62,045 bases of DNA from Clostridia bacterium (GTDB lineage Bacteria > Bacillota > Clostridia > Christensenellales > UBA1242), in contig JAFUSR010000002.1 in NCBI GenBank assembly GCA_017467585.1, forward strand, positions 1 to 62,045, given 5' to 3'. A program made the position numbers and the translations under genes. Positions 33,041 to 40,496 of the stretch are shown here, one piece after another. Under the pieces are notes generated by a model that saw nothing but the letters and a program-made list of their open reading frames with translations, did no database searches and was not told where the DNA came from. The stretch's first letter is position 1; the number at the start of each line of letters is the position of its first letter.

Positions 33041-33356
33041 GACAAACAAAAAGAAAGTTATAAAAGTTGTAATTAAAGGAACGCAATATATTGTTGAAAT
33101 AGTTGATAATTTATATGTTGGCTGTGTTGGAGAAACAGACACATACAACAAAACAATTGTTTTGGTAAATGACAAAGACAAAGAAGAATTGCAACGCAGT
33201 ATAATACATGAGTTGGCGCACGCTTATTTGTATGAGTGTGGGCTAATTGAATTTTGCCATAATGAAAACTATGTTAAATGGATAGAACACACATTTTTTG
33301 ATATTTACAATGATTTTGCAGATATTTACAACTTTATAAGTGGAAAAAATGAATAA
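33030..33356 (+). CDS. Small HExxH metallopeptidase-like protein
   Basis: This 108-residue protein is centred on the zinc signature IIHELAHAYLYECG (HELAH near residues 56-60), followed by HNENYVKWIEH, which may give the third ligand. Similar short proteins with this HELAH plus 'E..vewIe' pattern occur in prophages and are usually filed as SprT- or ImmA-like peptidases. If ImmA-like, it could cleave the element's repressor. That is inference from context only. Confidence 0.75.
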   Translation: MKNKTNKKKVIKVVIKGTQYIVEIVDNLYVGCVGETDTYNKTIVLVNDKDKEELQRSIIHELAHAYLYECGLIEFCHNENYVKWIEHTFFDIYNDFADIYNFISGKNE

Positions 33357-33591
33357 ACTATACACAGAAACAATGTATAATAAAAACTTGTTTATTGCTA
33401 GCAGAGTTTTATATGGCAAGTATAAATATAAAAAATTTGATGATGATGTTGATGTTATACTGGCGCATGCCACGCATGTTATGGGTAAAGAGATGATGAA
33501 CTATAACGGAACCAATGAAGAATATTATAAATTTGCCTATGGCGTTGCGGAGCAAGCAATTGAAGAATGTTTACAGATTTTACGAAGATAA
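33349..33591 (+). CDS. Hypothetical protein, 80 residues
   Basis: I do not recognise this protein. ATG 33349 overlaps the previous stop by eight bases, which decides the start over GTG 33340. It is helix-rich, with KYKYKKFDDDVDVILAHATHVMG and a final GVAEQAIEECLQILRR. It is the last gene of the rightward operon and is followed by a long hairpin region. Confidence 0.65.
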   Translation: MNKLYTETMYNKNLFIASRVLYGKYKYKKFDDDVDVILAHATHVMGKEMMNYNGTNEEYYKFAYGVAEQAIEECLQILRR

Positions 33592-33620
33592 TTTGATTTT
33601 GTAGTTCTTTTTTGATTTTC

Positions 33621-33737
33621 TCTCTTTTGTGGCGTATACTTACACTTTTTGGGACTTTTGCAACTTGTTTATTTTTACTCGCGGGGAGCGAGTGAAAATT
33701 GCAAAAGCCCAAACGCGAAACATCGGCACAAAAGAGA
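33621..33737 (+). ncRNA. Long nested hairpin, structured RNA candidate
   Basis: Three stems nest inside one another. Outer: TCTCTTTTGTG (33621-33631) with CACAAAAGAGA (33727-33737). Middle: GGG-a-CTTTTGCAA (33651-33663) with TTGCAAAAG-CCC (33699-33710). Inner: TTTTTACTCGC (33672-33682) with GCGAGTGAAAA (33688-33698) around GGGGA. A GCGT/ACGC pair may bridge outer and middle stems. No T-run follows, so it is not a plain terminator. It could be a structured RNA, or a DNA element such as an origin or recombination site. Confidence 0.5.
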
Positions 33738-33889
33738 AACTACATGAACCAAACCAAATACCACTCGAAAACCTGCCAAAAGCCCGTCAAATTGCTCGCA
33801 ATAGCGTCGCCGTAGGCGAGTCGGCGAAAAATAGACTAATTTGTTTTTTGACTAATAAAAAGTTTTTTGATAAAATAATTTTAGTGGTA
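33738..33889. other. Gene-free stretch, right edge of element
   Basis: No gene is convincing here. A GC-richer patch with short CGCC/GGCG-type inverted repeats lies near 33800-33830. An ORF of 96 codons through this area has no start site and overlaps the hairpin, so it is not called. The right attachment site may be in this stretch. Confidence 0.3.
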
Positions 33890-33918
33890 TTGACAAGCCA
33901 TGCAATCTGCTATATTTG
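33890..33918 (+). promoter_or_regulatory. Promoter of candidate sRNA
   Basis: TTGACA (33890-33895) is perfect. A -10 box overlaps TATATT/TATTTG (33911-33918) at 15-17 bases' spacing. Confidence 0.5.
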
Positions 33919-33924
33919 AATTGC

Positions 33925-34096
33925 TACGCGTGCGCGTGGAGTTATGATGTAGAATATGTGGGTTGCAAACAGAGTGTTCCGCTACCATAGTGCGGATTAA
34001 AAAAAGCCAGCAATTTTTTTGCTGTGTTGGCAATTATGCGTTATCCCAACGCCATATTGCTTGCAACAAAAAAGCCAACATATTGTTGGCTTTTTT
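33925..34096 (+). ncRNA. Candidate small RNA, about 170 nt
   Basis: A promoter and a strong terminator bracket about 170 bases without an ORF. The transcript would fold into TCCGC/GCGGA near 33970, GCCAGCAA/TTGCTGTGTTGGC near 34010-34032, GCGTT/AACGC near 34038-34052, and the terminator AAGCCAACA/TGTTGGCTT (34072-34092) plus T-run. GTTGCAA near 33963 and TTGCAAC near 34061 could also pair. Length and layout would suit a 6S-like or regulatory RNA, but I cannot confirm a family. It lies between the element and tRNA-Ser and might belong to either. Confidence 0.45.
34072..34096. terminator. Terminator of candidate sRNA
   Basis: AAGCCAACA/TGTTGGCTT with loop TAT and A/T-runs on both sides; it can work in both directions, including for the convergent tRNA-Ser. 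Confidence 0.85.
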
Positions 34097-34167
34097 ATCT
34101 TTTTAGCAAAATACCAAAAACTTGCTCAAGAAACAAATATGATGGCTGTTTCGCATTTGAGATTGTT

Positions 34168-34255
34168 TGGCGGAAGGTTAGGGATTCGAACCCCAGGTAG
34201 CTCTCACTACGACGGTTTTCAAGACCGCTGCTTTCGACCGCTCAGCCAACCTTCC
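34168..34255 (-). tRNA. tRNA-Ser (UGA)
   Basis: This 88-base class II tRNA pairs GGAAGGT with ACCTTCC, has discriminator G and an encoded CCA (34168-34170), the anticodon loop CTTGAAA with anticodon TGA inside a five-pair stem, a long variable arm and a T arm with TTCGAAT. A promoter with TTGATT and TATACT lies upstream on the minus strand. It is the intact one of two copies in the window. Confidence 0.95.
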
Positions 34256-34395
34256 TTATTATGCTTCAAACGAGAAGACTGAAATTAGTATATAATAACT
34301 TAAACAAAAAATCAAGCAGTTTTAAAAATTTAATTATTCTTTTGATTTTGTTTTTATGTGGGGATATGTTACAATAAAAGCAGAGGGGTAAGTTT

Positions 34396-34899
34396 ATGAA
34401 ATTTTCTAAAAAACAAATTGAAGAATATTCAAGGATGTCTGCGGCAGATTTAAATGATGCAGGAATTTGCCCAACATGTTTTAACCGGGCGAGTGGTGGT
34501 TTGATTTTTGGTGATGACACAAATAAAATTGTGTATAGTGATGCGGATATTGAATGTGCGTTTGTTGGCAATCCTAGGGCCGATGGACACATGATGATAG
34601 CAACACAAAAGCATTATCACGACATGAGTGAAGCGCCAGACGCACTCAACAAAAAGATTGTTTGCTATGCAAAAAGACTCATGAAAATAATTGTTGAAGT
34701 TTTTGGTTGTGAAAAGGTTTATCTTTGCACAATGTGTGATGGCCCAGCGAACCATTATCATATTCAGTTAATACCGCGCTATTCTTATGAAAAGCGCGGC
34801 TCAAAAAATTTTGTAAAAGAGCGACATGACTATGTTTTTGACAGTGAAAAATTTAACTTAGTGTCACAAAAAATTTCAAATTTTAAATATCATAAATAA
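34396..34899 (+). CDS. HIT-family hydrolase
   Basis: This 167-residue protein has the histidine-triad end NHYHIQLIPR (H-x-H-x-Q near residues 121-125) and the upstream GHMMIATQKHYHDMSE typical of HIT folds. The N-terminus carries Cys residues (CPTCFNRASGG) also seen in HIT proteins with a zinc pair. HIT enzymes hydrolyse nucleotide-phosphate bonds such as AMP-lysine or dinucleoside polyphosphates; the substrate is not clear here. AGAGGGG precedes the start. It lies inside a duplicated tRNA-Ser segment; the second copy of the segment lacks it. Confidence 0.88.
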   Translation: MKFSKKQIEEYSRMSAADLNDAGICPTCFNRASGGLIFGDDTNKIVYSDADIECAFVGNPRADGHMMIATQKHYHDMSEAPDALNKKIVCYAKRLMKIIVEVFGCEKVYLCTMCDGPANHYHIQLIPRYSYEKRGSKNFVKERHDYVFDSEKFNLVSQKISNFKYHK

Positions 34900-34905
34900 A
34901 ACCTA

Positions 34906-34944
34906 AAAAATTTTTGATTTTTTTGAAAATTCCATATTGACAAA
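34906..34944 (+). repeat. 39-bp repeat, copy A
   Basis: This sequence recurs exactly at 36517-36555. It ends in a TTGACA -35 box. In this copy no good -10 box follows at 16-18 bases, so it seems to be a relic promoter left downstream of the HIT gene. Confidence 0.8.
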
Positions 34945-35032
34945 ACACCTGTGATTGTGCTTGTTATGCTTATTCTTGCCGCATTCCAGCTACACACATC
35001 GTGGCTGACACTCGTTCATAATTGTTTATTAA

Positions 35033-35068
35033 CAAAAAAAAGACTGGACAGCAACCAGTCTTTTTTTA
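35033..35068. terminator. Bidirectional terminator
   Basis: AGACTGG/CCAGTCT (35041-35061) with a seven-base loop, A-run before and T-run after. It serves the minus-strand transporter gene. Confidence 0.9.
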
Positions 35069-35072
35069 TTTA

Positions 35073-36257
35073 TCAAACAGGAATTTTCTTGCAGACTGCT
35101 GTTGTGTTAAGGAAATAGTAAACAACACCAACAGAGCAAAGACATAGACAGACAATATCAAAATAATAATTGTTTACAAGCCCCATGGTTAGTAGCAGTG
35201 CTTCGCCAACAACACGACCAAAGTCGAGATATGTTTCACTGATTGTAACATTTTCAATGTTATACTTTTCAAGAGATTGGGTTTTAGTTATGTTAAGTCT
35301 AAGGACACTTGTGATTGTTGTTGGAACAACTGTTGCTATTGCCCAAATGACATTGAATGTAGATAGTGATATTTTTCCAAGTGAAAATATCATAAACAAA
35401 ACAGATGCAGAAAAGATGATACTTGCTGAAATTGATACTGGATATCTAACCCAAAATGTCTTTTTTACATTGTAGAATATCAAAATTACCATTGAGAGCA
35501 GTGTTGAAATTGCAGAAAAAATTCCAAGTGATATGTTTGTGCCAAATGTGATAACTGTGAAATAGAGAATTATCATTGAAAAATTTGAAATAAAGCCCGA
35601 CAAAAATATATTAAAATATGTTGCACGCGTTTGAGGATATTTGATTTTTGAAAGTTCCCAAAACTCTTTATATTGAAGTTTTTGGTTATCTTTCTCGTCT
35701 GGGTGCGTGATAAATATTGCAAGAATGAGTTGAAGGGATACAACAACCAACATGACAATTGATATGATATACATTCCTGTTTTGTCAATCAGAAGACCCA
35801 TCAAAACACCAAGAACAAGTCCCATGATTTGTTTTATTATTGTGATAACTGATAAGTAGAGTGGAAGTTGTTGTTTTTCGGTTACTACTGCTTGCAGCGG
35901 GGTTACACCACCCCAAAATAAAACTTCGGCTAGACCATCACAAATTGCTATTAGGTATACATAGTTAACAACCTTATTCCCAATGGCTACAACAAATAAT
36001 ACAAATGCAAACTTAAACAAAATGCCAATTTTGAGAATTGTTGATTTGTTCAGTCTCTTAAAGAGTGGAGCAGCAACCCAAGAAAGTGCAATCATTGATG
36101 AGTGCAGCACAAGATAAAAGAGGGCTACATTAACAATTCCATTGCTGGAAACATTCAGTATGTATGCAAGTAAAAAAGTGTAGATAAACATACTGGTTAT
36201 AGAATCAGCCAGTGTGCATATCATTAGCAAATTTGCATTTTTTGAAAACTTTTTCAT
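35073..36257 (-). CDS. MFS-like transporter
   Basis: This 394-residue membrane protein has about 12 hydrophobic segments in two halves split by a charged loop (THPDEKDNQKLQYKEFWELSK near 205-225). The fold and length fit the major facilitator superfamily. The usual loop 2-3 motif is reduced to APLFKRLNKSTILKIG. The substrate is unknown. It lies between the HIT gene and the decayed second tRNA-Ser, so it interrupts a duplicated segment and may have arrived with it. No clear Shine-Dalgarno site precedes the start at 36257. Confidence 0.75.
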   Translation of the reverse strand: MKKFSKNANLLMICTLADSITSMFIYTFLLAYILNVSSNGIVNVALFYLVLHSSMIALSWVAAPLFKRLNKSTILKIGILFKFAFVLFVVAIGNKVVNYVYLIAICDGLAEVLFWGGVTPLQAVVTEKQQLPLYLSVITIIKQIMGLVLGVLMGLLIDKTGMYIISIVMLVVVSLQLILAIFITHPDEKDNQKLQYKEFWELSKIKYPQTRATYFNIFLSGFISNFSMIILYFTVITFGTNISLGIFSAISTLLSMVILIFYNVKKTFWVRYPVSISASIIFSASVLFMIFSLGKISLSTFNVIWAIATVVPTTITSVLRLNITKTQSLEKYNIENVTISETYLDFGRVVGEALLLTMGLVNNYYFDIVCLCLCSVGVVYYFLNTTAVCKKIPV

Positions 36258-36305
36258 GTGTGCTCTAAAAATAAAAAATCAGCCAATTATTGATTGACTG
36301 AGATT

Positions 36306-36393
36306 TGGCGGAAGGTTAGGGATTCGAACCTCAGGTAGCTCTCACTACGACGGTTTTCAAGGCCGCTGCTTTCGATCGCTCAGCCAACCTTCT
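36306..36393 (-). pseudogene. Decayed tRNA-Ser (UGA) copy
   Basis: It matches tRNA-Ser at 34168 in 84 of 88 bases. All four changes are transitions and each hits structure: A1 no longer pairs with C72, G19 of the D loop became A, pair 31-39 of the anticodon stem is C-A, and a T-stem pair is A-C. It keeps the anticodon and CCA. The promoter upstream (TTGCTT, TATACT) is still present, so it may be transcribed, but a working tRNA is doubtful. Confidence 0.75.
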
Positions 36394-36516
36394 ATATTTG
36401 TGTATTTTTTAAAGAATACTAAAATTAGTATATAATAACTCTAGCAAAAAAAGCAAGTAGTTTTAAAAATTTAATTTTTGTTGTTAACTTGAGACAAAAT
36501 TGGATGAATTTTTATT

Positions 36517-36555
36517 AAAAATTTTTGATTTTTTTGAAAATTCCATATTGACAAA
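36517..36555 (+). repeat. 39-bp repeat, copy B, with active promoter
   Basis: Same 39 bases as 34906-34944. Here TTGACA (36548-36553) is followed after 17 bases by TATAAT (36571-36576), giving a full promoter for the gene at 36608. The area 36394-36516 between pseudo-tRNA and repeat holds tRNA promoter relics and no ORF. Confidence 0.85.
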
Positions 36556-36607
36556 GGTCCCATCATAAATTATAATTTAAGTAGATTTATTTTATGAGAG
36601 GTGTTTT

Positions 36608-37963
36608 ATGGCAGACAAAAAATATGTTCAAAAGGGATTATTCCACAAAGTTTTAGCTGAAAACGGCAAAGAAAAACCAGAACTTCCTGAAATTTATAGT
36701 TTTCAAACTGAAAAGGGAGGTTTTTATATAAAGAGAGCGGGAAGCATTATCACTCCAAAGCTTATTGCACTATTAAAAAAAGATGTTCTTCCTGAAAATC
36801 ATTATGTTGGAGAAACTGTTGAAGGATTGTTCGTCAGATTTGATGCGAACAATGGAAATGTTTCTCAAAAATATGTAGAGGCTCTTGCTGAAGGCGCAGA
36901 GTCAACTGTTGTTACACAGGATGACGACATCGTTAAATTTAATGACCGTCTTGGATTTGAAAAAACAGGCTATGTTTATGTTTCTAAACTTGGAGAAGAT
37001 GAAGACGGCACCGAAGCTTCTTCATTTGAAAGATCACTAGCAACTGGTTATTATATTGTTAAAAAAGGTCAACAATTTGGAATTATGAACAAGGGAGAAA
37101 TTGTTTGTCCACCAGAGTTCTACACAAGCAAATTAGAGCTCTTTGAAGAAAATGGTTTCTTCTTGGCTAAATCTAGCGACAAACAAATTTTGCTGCATCG
37201 TGGTGGAAGAATTTTGCTCACAGGAACAGAATTATATTCAGTTATGAGCTATTCTCAATATCACAGATATAAAGATAGCGGCATTGGCCAAATTCCTTAT
37301 TATGCAAGCTACGACAAAAACACCGATTCAAGCACTCTTTTTGGATATGACTGGGCATGTAACAAAGAATTTCTTGAACTCGAAACAGTTCCTGGAAGAG
37401 TTATGACAATTGATAAATATGGTGACAGTTGGTTGATGATGGTTACAACAGAAAAGAAAGCTTCTGAACTTGTTTCTATGGATGGAGATATCAGAGTTGG
37501 GGCTACAGGCATAATCGAATATAATGGAAAGACAAATGTTCCTTATGCTGAATTAATTTCTCATCAAGAATATGGCAAAAATGGTGTTATCAACTTAACA
37601 ACAAAAGAAATTGCAATTCCTGCAAAGTTCTTTAAAATAAAAGCAGTTGTTCAAGATGAAATGGGAACCTATCGCGCTATTGCATCAAATGCAAACGGCA
37701 AGTTTGGTATTGTTGACCAAAATGGAAGTTCAGTTGTTCACTGCAAATATGACTTAATTGGTTTAGAAGAAATTCCTTTTGGAAAAGATGGCACAACACA
37801 TTTTGTTGCAAAATTCTCTTACACAACTAATGCTGGAACACAATTTATCTATGTTGACCCAGAAAGCCCAGATGGAATGGCTTCTGAACTTGCAATTAAG
37901 AGATATAGAATAGAGAAAGGAGAACTTTCTGCTAAAAAAGAAACAGAAGAAGAAAAGGTGTAA
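36608..37963 (+). CDS. WG-repeat-like protein
   Basis: This 451-residue soluble protein contains degenerate WG-type repeats: GQQFGIMNKGEIVCPPEFY (near 157-175), NGKFGIVDQNGSSVVHCKYD (near 364-383), and weaker ones near YGKNGVINLTTKEIAIPAKF. WG repeats (K-W-G-y-i-d-x-x-G-k-x-i-i-p-x-x-y-d) form beta structures, often in proteins of unknown role. It has no signal peptide. GAGAGGTG precedes the start. The next gene begins one base after its stop, so the two are coupled. Confidence 0.72.
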   Translation: MADKKYVQKGLFHKVLAENGKEKPELPEIYSFQTEKGGFYIKRAGSIITPKLIALLKKDVLPENHYVGETVEGLFVRFDANNGNVSQKYVEALAEGAESTVVTQDDDIVKFNDRLGFEKTGYVYVSKLGEDEDGTEASSFERSLATGYYIVKKGQQFGIMNKGEIVCPPEFYTSKLELFEENGFFLAKSSDKQILLHRGGRILLTGTELYSVMSYSQYHRYKDSGIGQIPYYASYDKNTDSSTLFGYDWACNKEFLELETVPGRVMTIDKYGDSWLMMVTTEKKASELVSMDGDIRVGATGIIEYNGKTNVPYAELISHQEYGKNGVINLTTKEIAIPAKFFKIKAVVQDEMGTYRAIASNANGKFGIVDQNGSSVVHCKYDLIGLEEIPFGKDGTTHFVAKFSYTTNAGTQFIYVDPESPDGMASELAIKRYRIEKGELSAKKETEEEKV

Positions 37964-37964
37964 A

Positions 37965-38288
37965 ATGAACAAACAAGAAATGCAAGAGTTTGTTAAAAAT
38001 TTTTTAACAGAAGAAAGGCGCGAAAAGTTTAAAGAACTTATGAAAGATGCAAGACACGCAAATTTTCAAGAAGTTGCAGAGGCCTTTGATGTGGAGACTC
38101 TATATAAGATTGCGAGAGATATTTATGATGGCCACACAAAAGCCAAAGAAAACGGAGTTCAGTTTTCAGAACTAGAAGAAGAAAAAACTGAAAATTATTT
38201 AATTCATACAGTTATTGCCTTAGAGAAAAAATTAAAGAATTATAAAGGTGCTTTTCATTACAGAAGCAAGCTATTGCAAAACGATTAA
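37965..38288 (+). CDS. Hypothetical protein, 107 residues
   Basis: I do not recognise this small helix-rich protein. It starts directly after the WG-like gene, with AAGGTG upstream, and probably shares its transcript. It contains EAFDVETLYKIARDIYDGHTKAKENG. It ends before a terminator-like hairpin at 38325-38362. Confidence 0.7.
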   Translation: MNKQEMQEFVKNFLTEERREKFKELMKDARHANFQEVAEAFDVETLYKIARDIYDGHTKAKENGVQFSELEEEKTENYLIHTVIALEKKLKNYKGAFHYRSKLLQND

Positions 38289-38324
38289 ATTATTTTTAAC
38301 TCAAAATATCATCTATTTAGCAAA

Positions 38325-38362
38325 AAATAAAAGAAAATCCACAATTAGTGGGTTTCTTTTTT
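38325..38362 (+). terminator. Terminator
   Basis: AAGAAAATCCAC pairs imperfectly with GTGGGTTTCTT around a short loop, followed by a T-run. Confidence 0.7.
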
Positions 38363-38384
38363 GCCAAAATTTGCAATTTTGCTA

Positions 38385-38413
38385 TTGAAAAACATAAAAA
38401 TCCATGATATAAT
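38385..38413 (+). promoter_or_regulatory. Promoter of floA
   Basis: TTGAAA (38385-38390), 17 bases, TATAAT (38408-38413); AGGGGG follows in the leader. Confidence 0.8.
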
Positions 38414-38444
38414 GTGTCTAGAAAAATTAGAGGGGGAAGAAATT

Positions 38445-39485
38445 ATGATGTTTTCTAACATGATTTTATCACTTTCTGTTGGTGCAATTGTTGGCATCTC
38501 TGTTGGTGGTGCTGCTCTTCTTGCACTTATTATTACACTTTTAATTATTGTCCCAATGAAACTATGGTTCAGAGCACTTGTGTCTCATGCGCATGTCAGC
38601 ATGGGCAAACTGATTGGAATGAAGATGAGAGGTGTTGCTGTTGAATCTATTGTTCCAGACTATATAACTGCTAGAAAAGCTGGTGTTAAAGTTTCGGTCG
38701 ACGAACTCGAAACCCATTATATGGCTGGTGGAGACGTTACAAGAGTTGTAAAAGCATTGATTGCTGCTCACTCTGCAAACATTGATTTGTCTGTTGCACA
38801 AGCAAAGGCCATCGACCTTGCAGGAAGAGATGTTTATCAAGCTGTTAGAACAAGCGTAGTTCCACAAATTATTGAAACACCACTTGTTTCGGCTGTTGCA
38901 AAAGACGGAATCGAACTTAAAGTTAAAGCAAAAGTTACTGTTATGAGTAACATGAATTTGCAGATTTCTGGTGCCAACGAAGAAACAATTTTGGCTCGTG
39001 TTGGCGAAGGTATTGTTACAACGGTCGGCAGCATGGACAGTCACAAAATGATTTTGGAAAGTCCAGAATTAATTTCTAGCACAATTCTTGAAAAAGGACT
39101 AGACCGTGGAACAGCATATGAAATTGTTTCTGTAGATATTGCAGATATTGATGTTGGCAGAAACATAGACGCACAACTAGAAATTGACCGTGCTGAAGCC
39201 GACAAAAAAATTGCACAAGCAAGAGCCGAAGAGAAAAAAGCAATGGCACTTGCAGCCGAACAAGAAATGAAGGCAAGAGTTCAAGAGATGAAGGCACTTG
39301 TTGTAAAAGCCGAAGCAGATGTTCCAAAAGCAATGGCAGAAGCCCTTCGCGGAGGACATATTTCTGCCGAAGAATATTATAACTTTGAGAACATGAAGGC
39401 CGACACAAGCATGCGCAAGAGCATATCTGAAAAAACAGACGCAACAAACCCAGACAAAAATGTTCCAAAACCTCCAAGACCATAA
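38445..39485 (+). CDS. floA: Flotillin-like membrane scaffold
   Basis: This 346-residue protein (YqfA/FloA family) organises functional membrane microdomains. An N-terminal hydrophobic hairpin (about 8-40, [31 protein letters not shown]) is followed by an SPFH domain ([14 protein letters not shown]...[25 protein letters not shown]) and a helical region with Ala/Glu repeats ([56 protein letters not shown]). The AGGGGG site supports ATG 38445. It heads the conserved yqf operon. Confidence 0.94.
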   Translation: MMFSNMILSLSVGAIVGISVGGAALLALIITLLIIVPMKLWFRALVSHAHVSMGKLIGMKMRGVAVESIVPDYITARKAGVKVSVDELETHYMAGGDVTRVVKALIAAHSANIDLSVAQAKAIDLAGRDVYQAVRTSVVPQIIETPLVSAVAKDGIELKVKAKVTVMSNMNLQISGANEETILARVGEGIVTTVGSMDSHKMILESPELISSTILEKGLDRGTAYEIVSVDIADIDVGRNIDAQLEIDRAEADKKIAQARAEEKKAMALAAEQEMKARVQEMKALVVKAEADVPKAMAEALRGGHISAEEYYNFENMKADTSMRKSISEKTDATNPDKNVPKPPRP

Positions 39486-39499
39486 TGCAAAGGTGAGCT

Positions 39500-40165
39500 A
39501 TGGATATTGGCAAAATAATGATTATTGTTGCGGCCGTTGGATTTGTTATTTTGTTTGCAACCATCATATTTGTTAGTGGCAAATCAAAAAAGAACAAAAA
39601 AAAGGTTGAGGCAACAAAAAAACAAGAAGCTCCAAAAGTTCAGCCGAATGAACCAGAAAAAAAAGAAGATAACTCTTTTAAGGTTTCAAGAGCAAACAAA
39701 AACAGCAGGGTGAGCAGAAAAGCTCTTAAAAACAATTCGCGAACTGCAACAATTGAAAAGGTTTATCAAAGAGAACCAGAAACAGCAGAGGCGAATTCCG
39801 ATGTAGAAATTCAACTGCCAACAGAATACGACGAAGACTTTACTCAAGCCGTTTCGCAAGTAAGAAGTGAAGGCAGAAAGGTTGTTGCCATTGGTGACTT
39901 GATAAAAGCAGAAGAAGTTAAACCAATTTCTCACGAGGATAACTTAGAGGAAGAAGACTTGCCAAACAGGGCACCACTCGATGTTGATTTAAGAGAAAGA
40001 TTTCCGATAGACAGCTTGCCAAATTTGGAAGAAATCAGAAGGCGAGTTGAGAGCAGAAATCGTCAGCAGACAATGCTAAAACCAGACGATAAACAAGGAA
40101 TTAATATGGAAGAGGTTGTAAAAACCGACGCCATAATGAATCCGAAATTCAAAAACAAAAAATAA
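39500..40165 (+). CDS. Membrane-anchored hypothetical protein
   Basis: This 221-residue protein has one N-terminal membrane helix (IMIIVAAVGFVILFATIIFVSG, residues 6-27). A Lys-rich, then Glu/Pro-rich, likely disordered region follows, and a C-terminal part with EDLPNRAPLDVDLRERFPIDSLPNLEEIRRR. It has AGGTGAG upstream and lies 14 bases after floA, in the spot held by yqfB in Bacillus, but it shows no similarity to it that I can see. A role near FloA microdomains is plausible. Confidence 0.7.
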   Translation: MDIGKIMIIVAAVGFVILFATIIFVSGKSKKNKKKVEATKKQEAPKVQPNEPEKKEDNSFKVSRANKNSRVSRKALKNNSRTATIEKVYQREPETAEANSDVEIQLPTEYDEDFTQAVSQVRSEGRKVVAIGDLIKAEEVKPISHEDNLEEEDLPNRAPLDVDLRERFPIDSLPNLEEIRRRVESRNRQQTMLKPDDKQGINMEEVVKTDAIMNPKFKNKK

Positions 40166-40193
40166 GATGTCACAGGTTGTGGCATCTTTTTTT
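40166..40193 (+). terminator. Terminator
   Basis: GATGTCAC/GTGGCATC with a five-base loop and seven T follows the stop at 40165 directly and splits floA from the yqfC group. Confidence 0.85.
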
Positions 40194-40238
40194 ATTCTAC
40201 ATTTTGAGACCTTTACATATACTTTAACTGAGGTTTTT

Positions 40239-40496
40239 ATGTTTTCAGAAATATATGACATTTTGGGTGCAGATTTGGCGTCTCGTTCTTGCGTGATTGT
40301 AACACTTGGCAAAAAGGCAATAATTCAGGGTTATAAAAAAATCGCAAAAATTTCTGACGAACAAGTAGTTTTGATAGAAAAAAACAAAAAAATGTTTGAA
40401 ATCAGTGGCAAATTTTTGCAAATTTCTTCGCTTGCCCCTGGCGAATTGGTTGTCAGCGGAAAAATTGAACATGTTGGAGAGTATCATGAAAATTGA
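40239..40496 (+). CDS. yqfC: YqfC-family sporulation protein
   Basis: This 85-residue protein is beta-rich and matches the YqfC pattern: an N-terminal 'SCVIVTLGKKAIIQGYKKIAKISDEQVVL' and a C-terminal 'FEISGKFLQISSLAPGELVVSGKIEHV'. ATG 40239 (GAGG upstream) is used; the longer frame from 40167 would begin in the terminator. Its stop overlaps the yqfD start by eleven bases. In Bacillus, yqfC and yqfD form a pair expressed in the mother cell during sporulation. Confidence 0.85.
   Translation: MFSEIYDILGADLASRSCVIVTLGKKAIIQGYKKIAKISDEQVVLIEKNKKMFEISGKFLQISSLAPGELVVSGKIEHVGEYHEN

Larger units (their letters stand above)
27130..34167. mobile_element. Integrated element with large serine integrase
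   Basis: A block of phage/ICE-like genes interrupts ordinary chromosomal genes. It holds a large serine integrase and repressor on the minus strand, then a rightward set of small genes with one- to eleven-base overlaps. No terminase, capsid, portal, relaxase, coupling protein or replication initiator is recognisable, so it is either a satellite-like element or a decayed one. The left edge carries a tRNA-3'-end-like sequence at 27130-27150. The right edge lies somewhere between the last gene (33591) and tRNA-Ser (34168); the exact attachment sites cannot be set without an empty-site genome. Confidence 0.75.

Noticed and set aside
33629..33919. 96-codon ORF at the right edge of the element
   Set aside because: It runs through the nested hairpin and the sRNA promoter and has no start signal.
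40167..40238. Longer N-terminus for yqfC
   Set aside because: It would start in the preceding terminator hairpin; the GAGG site and family alignment support 40239.
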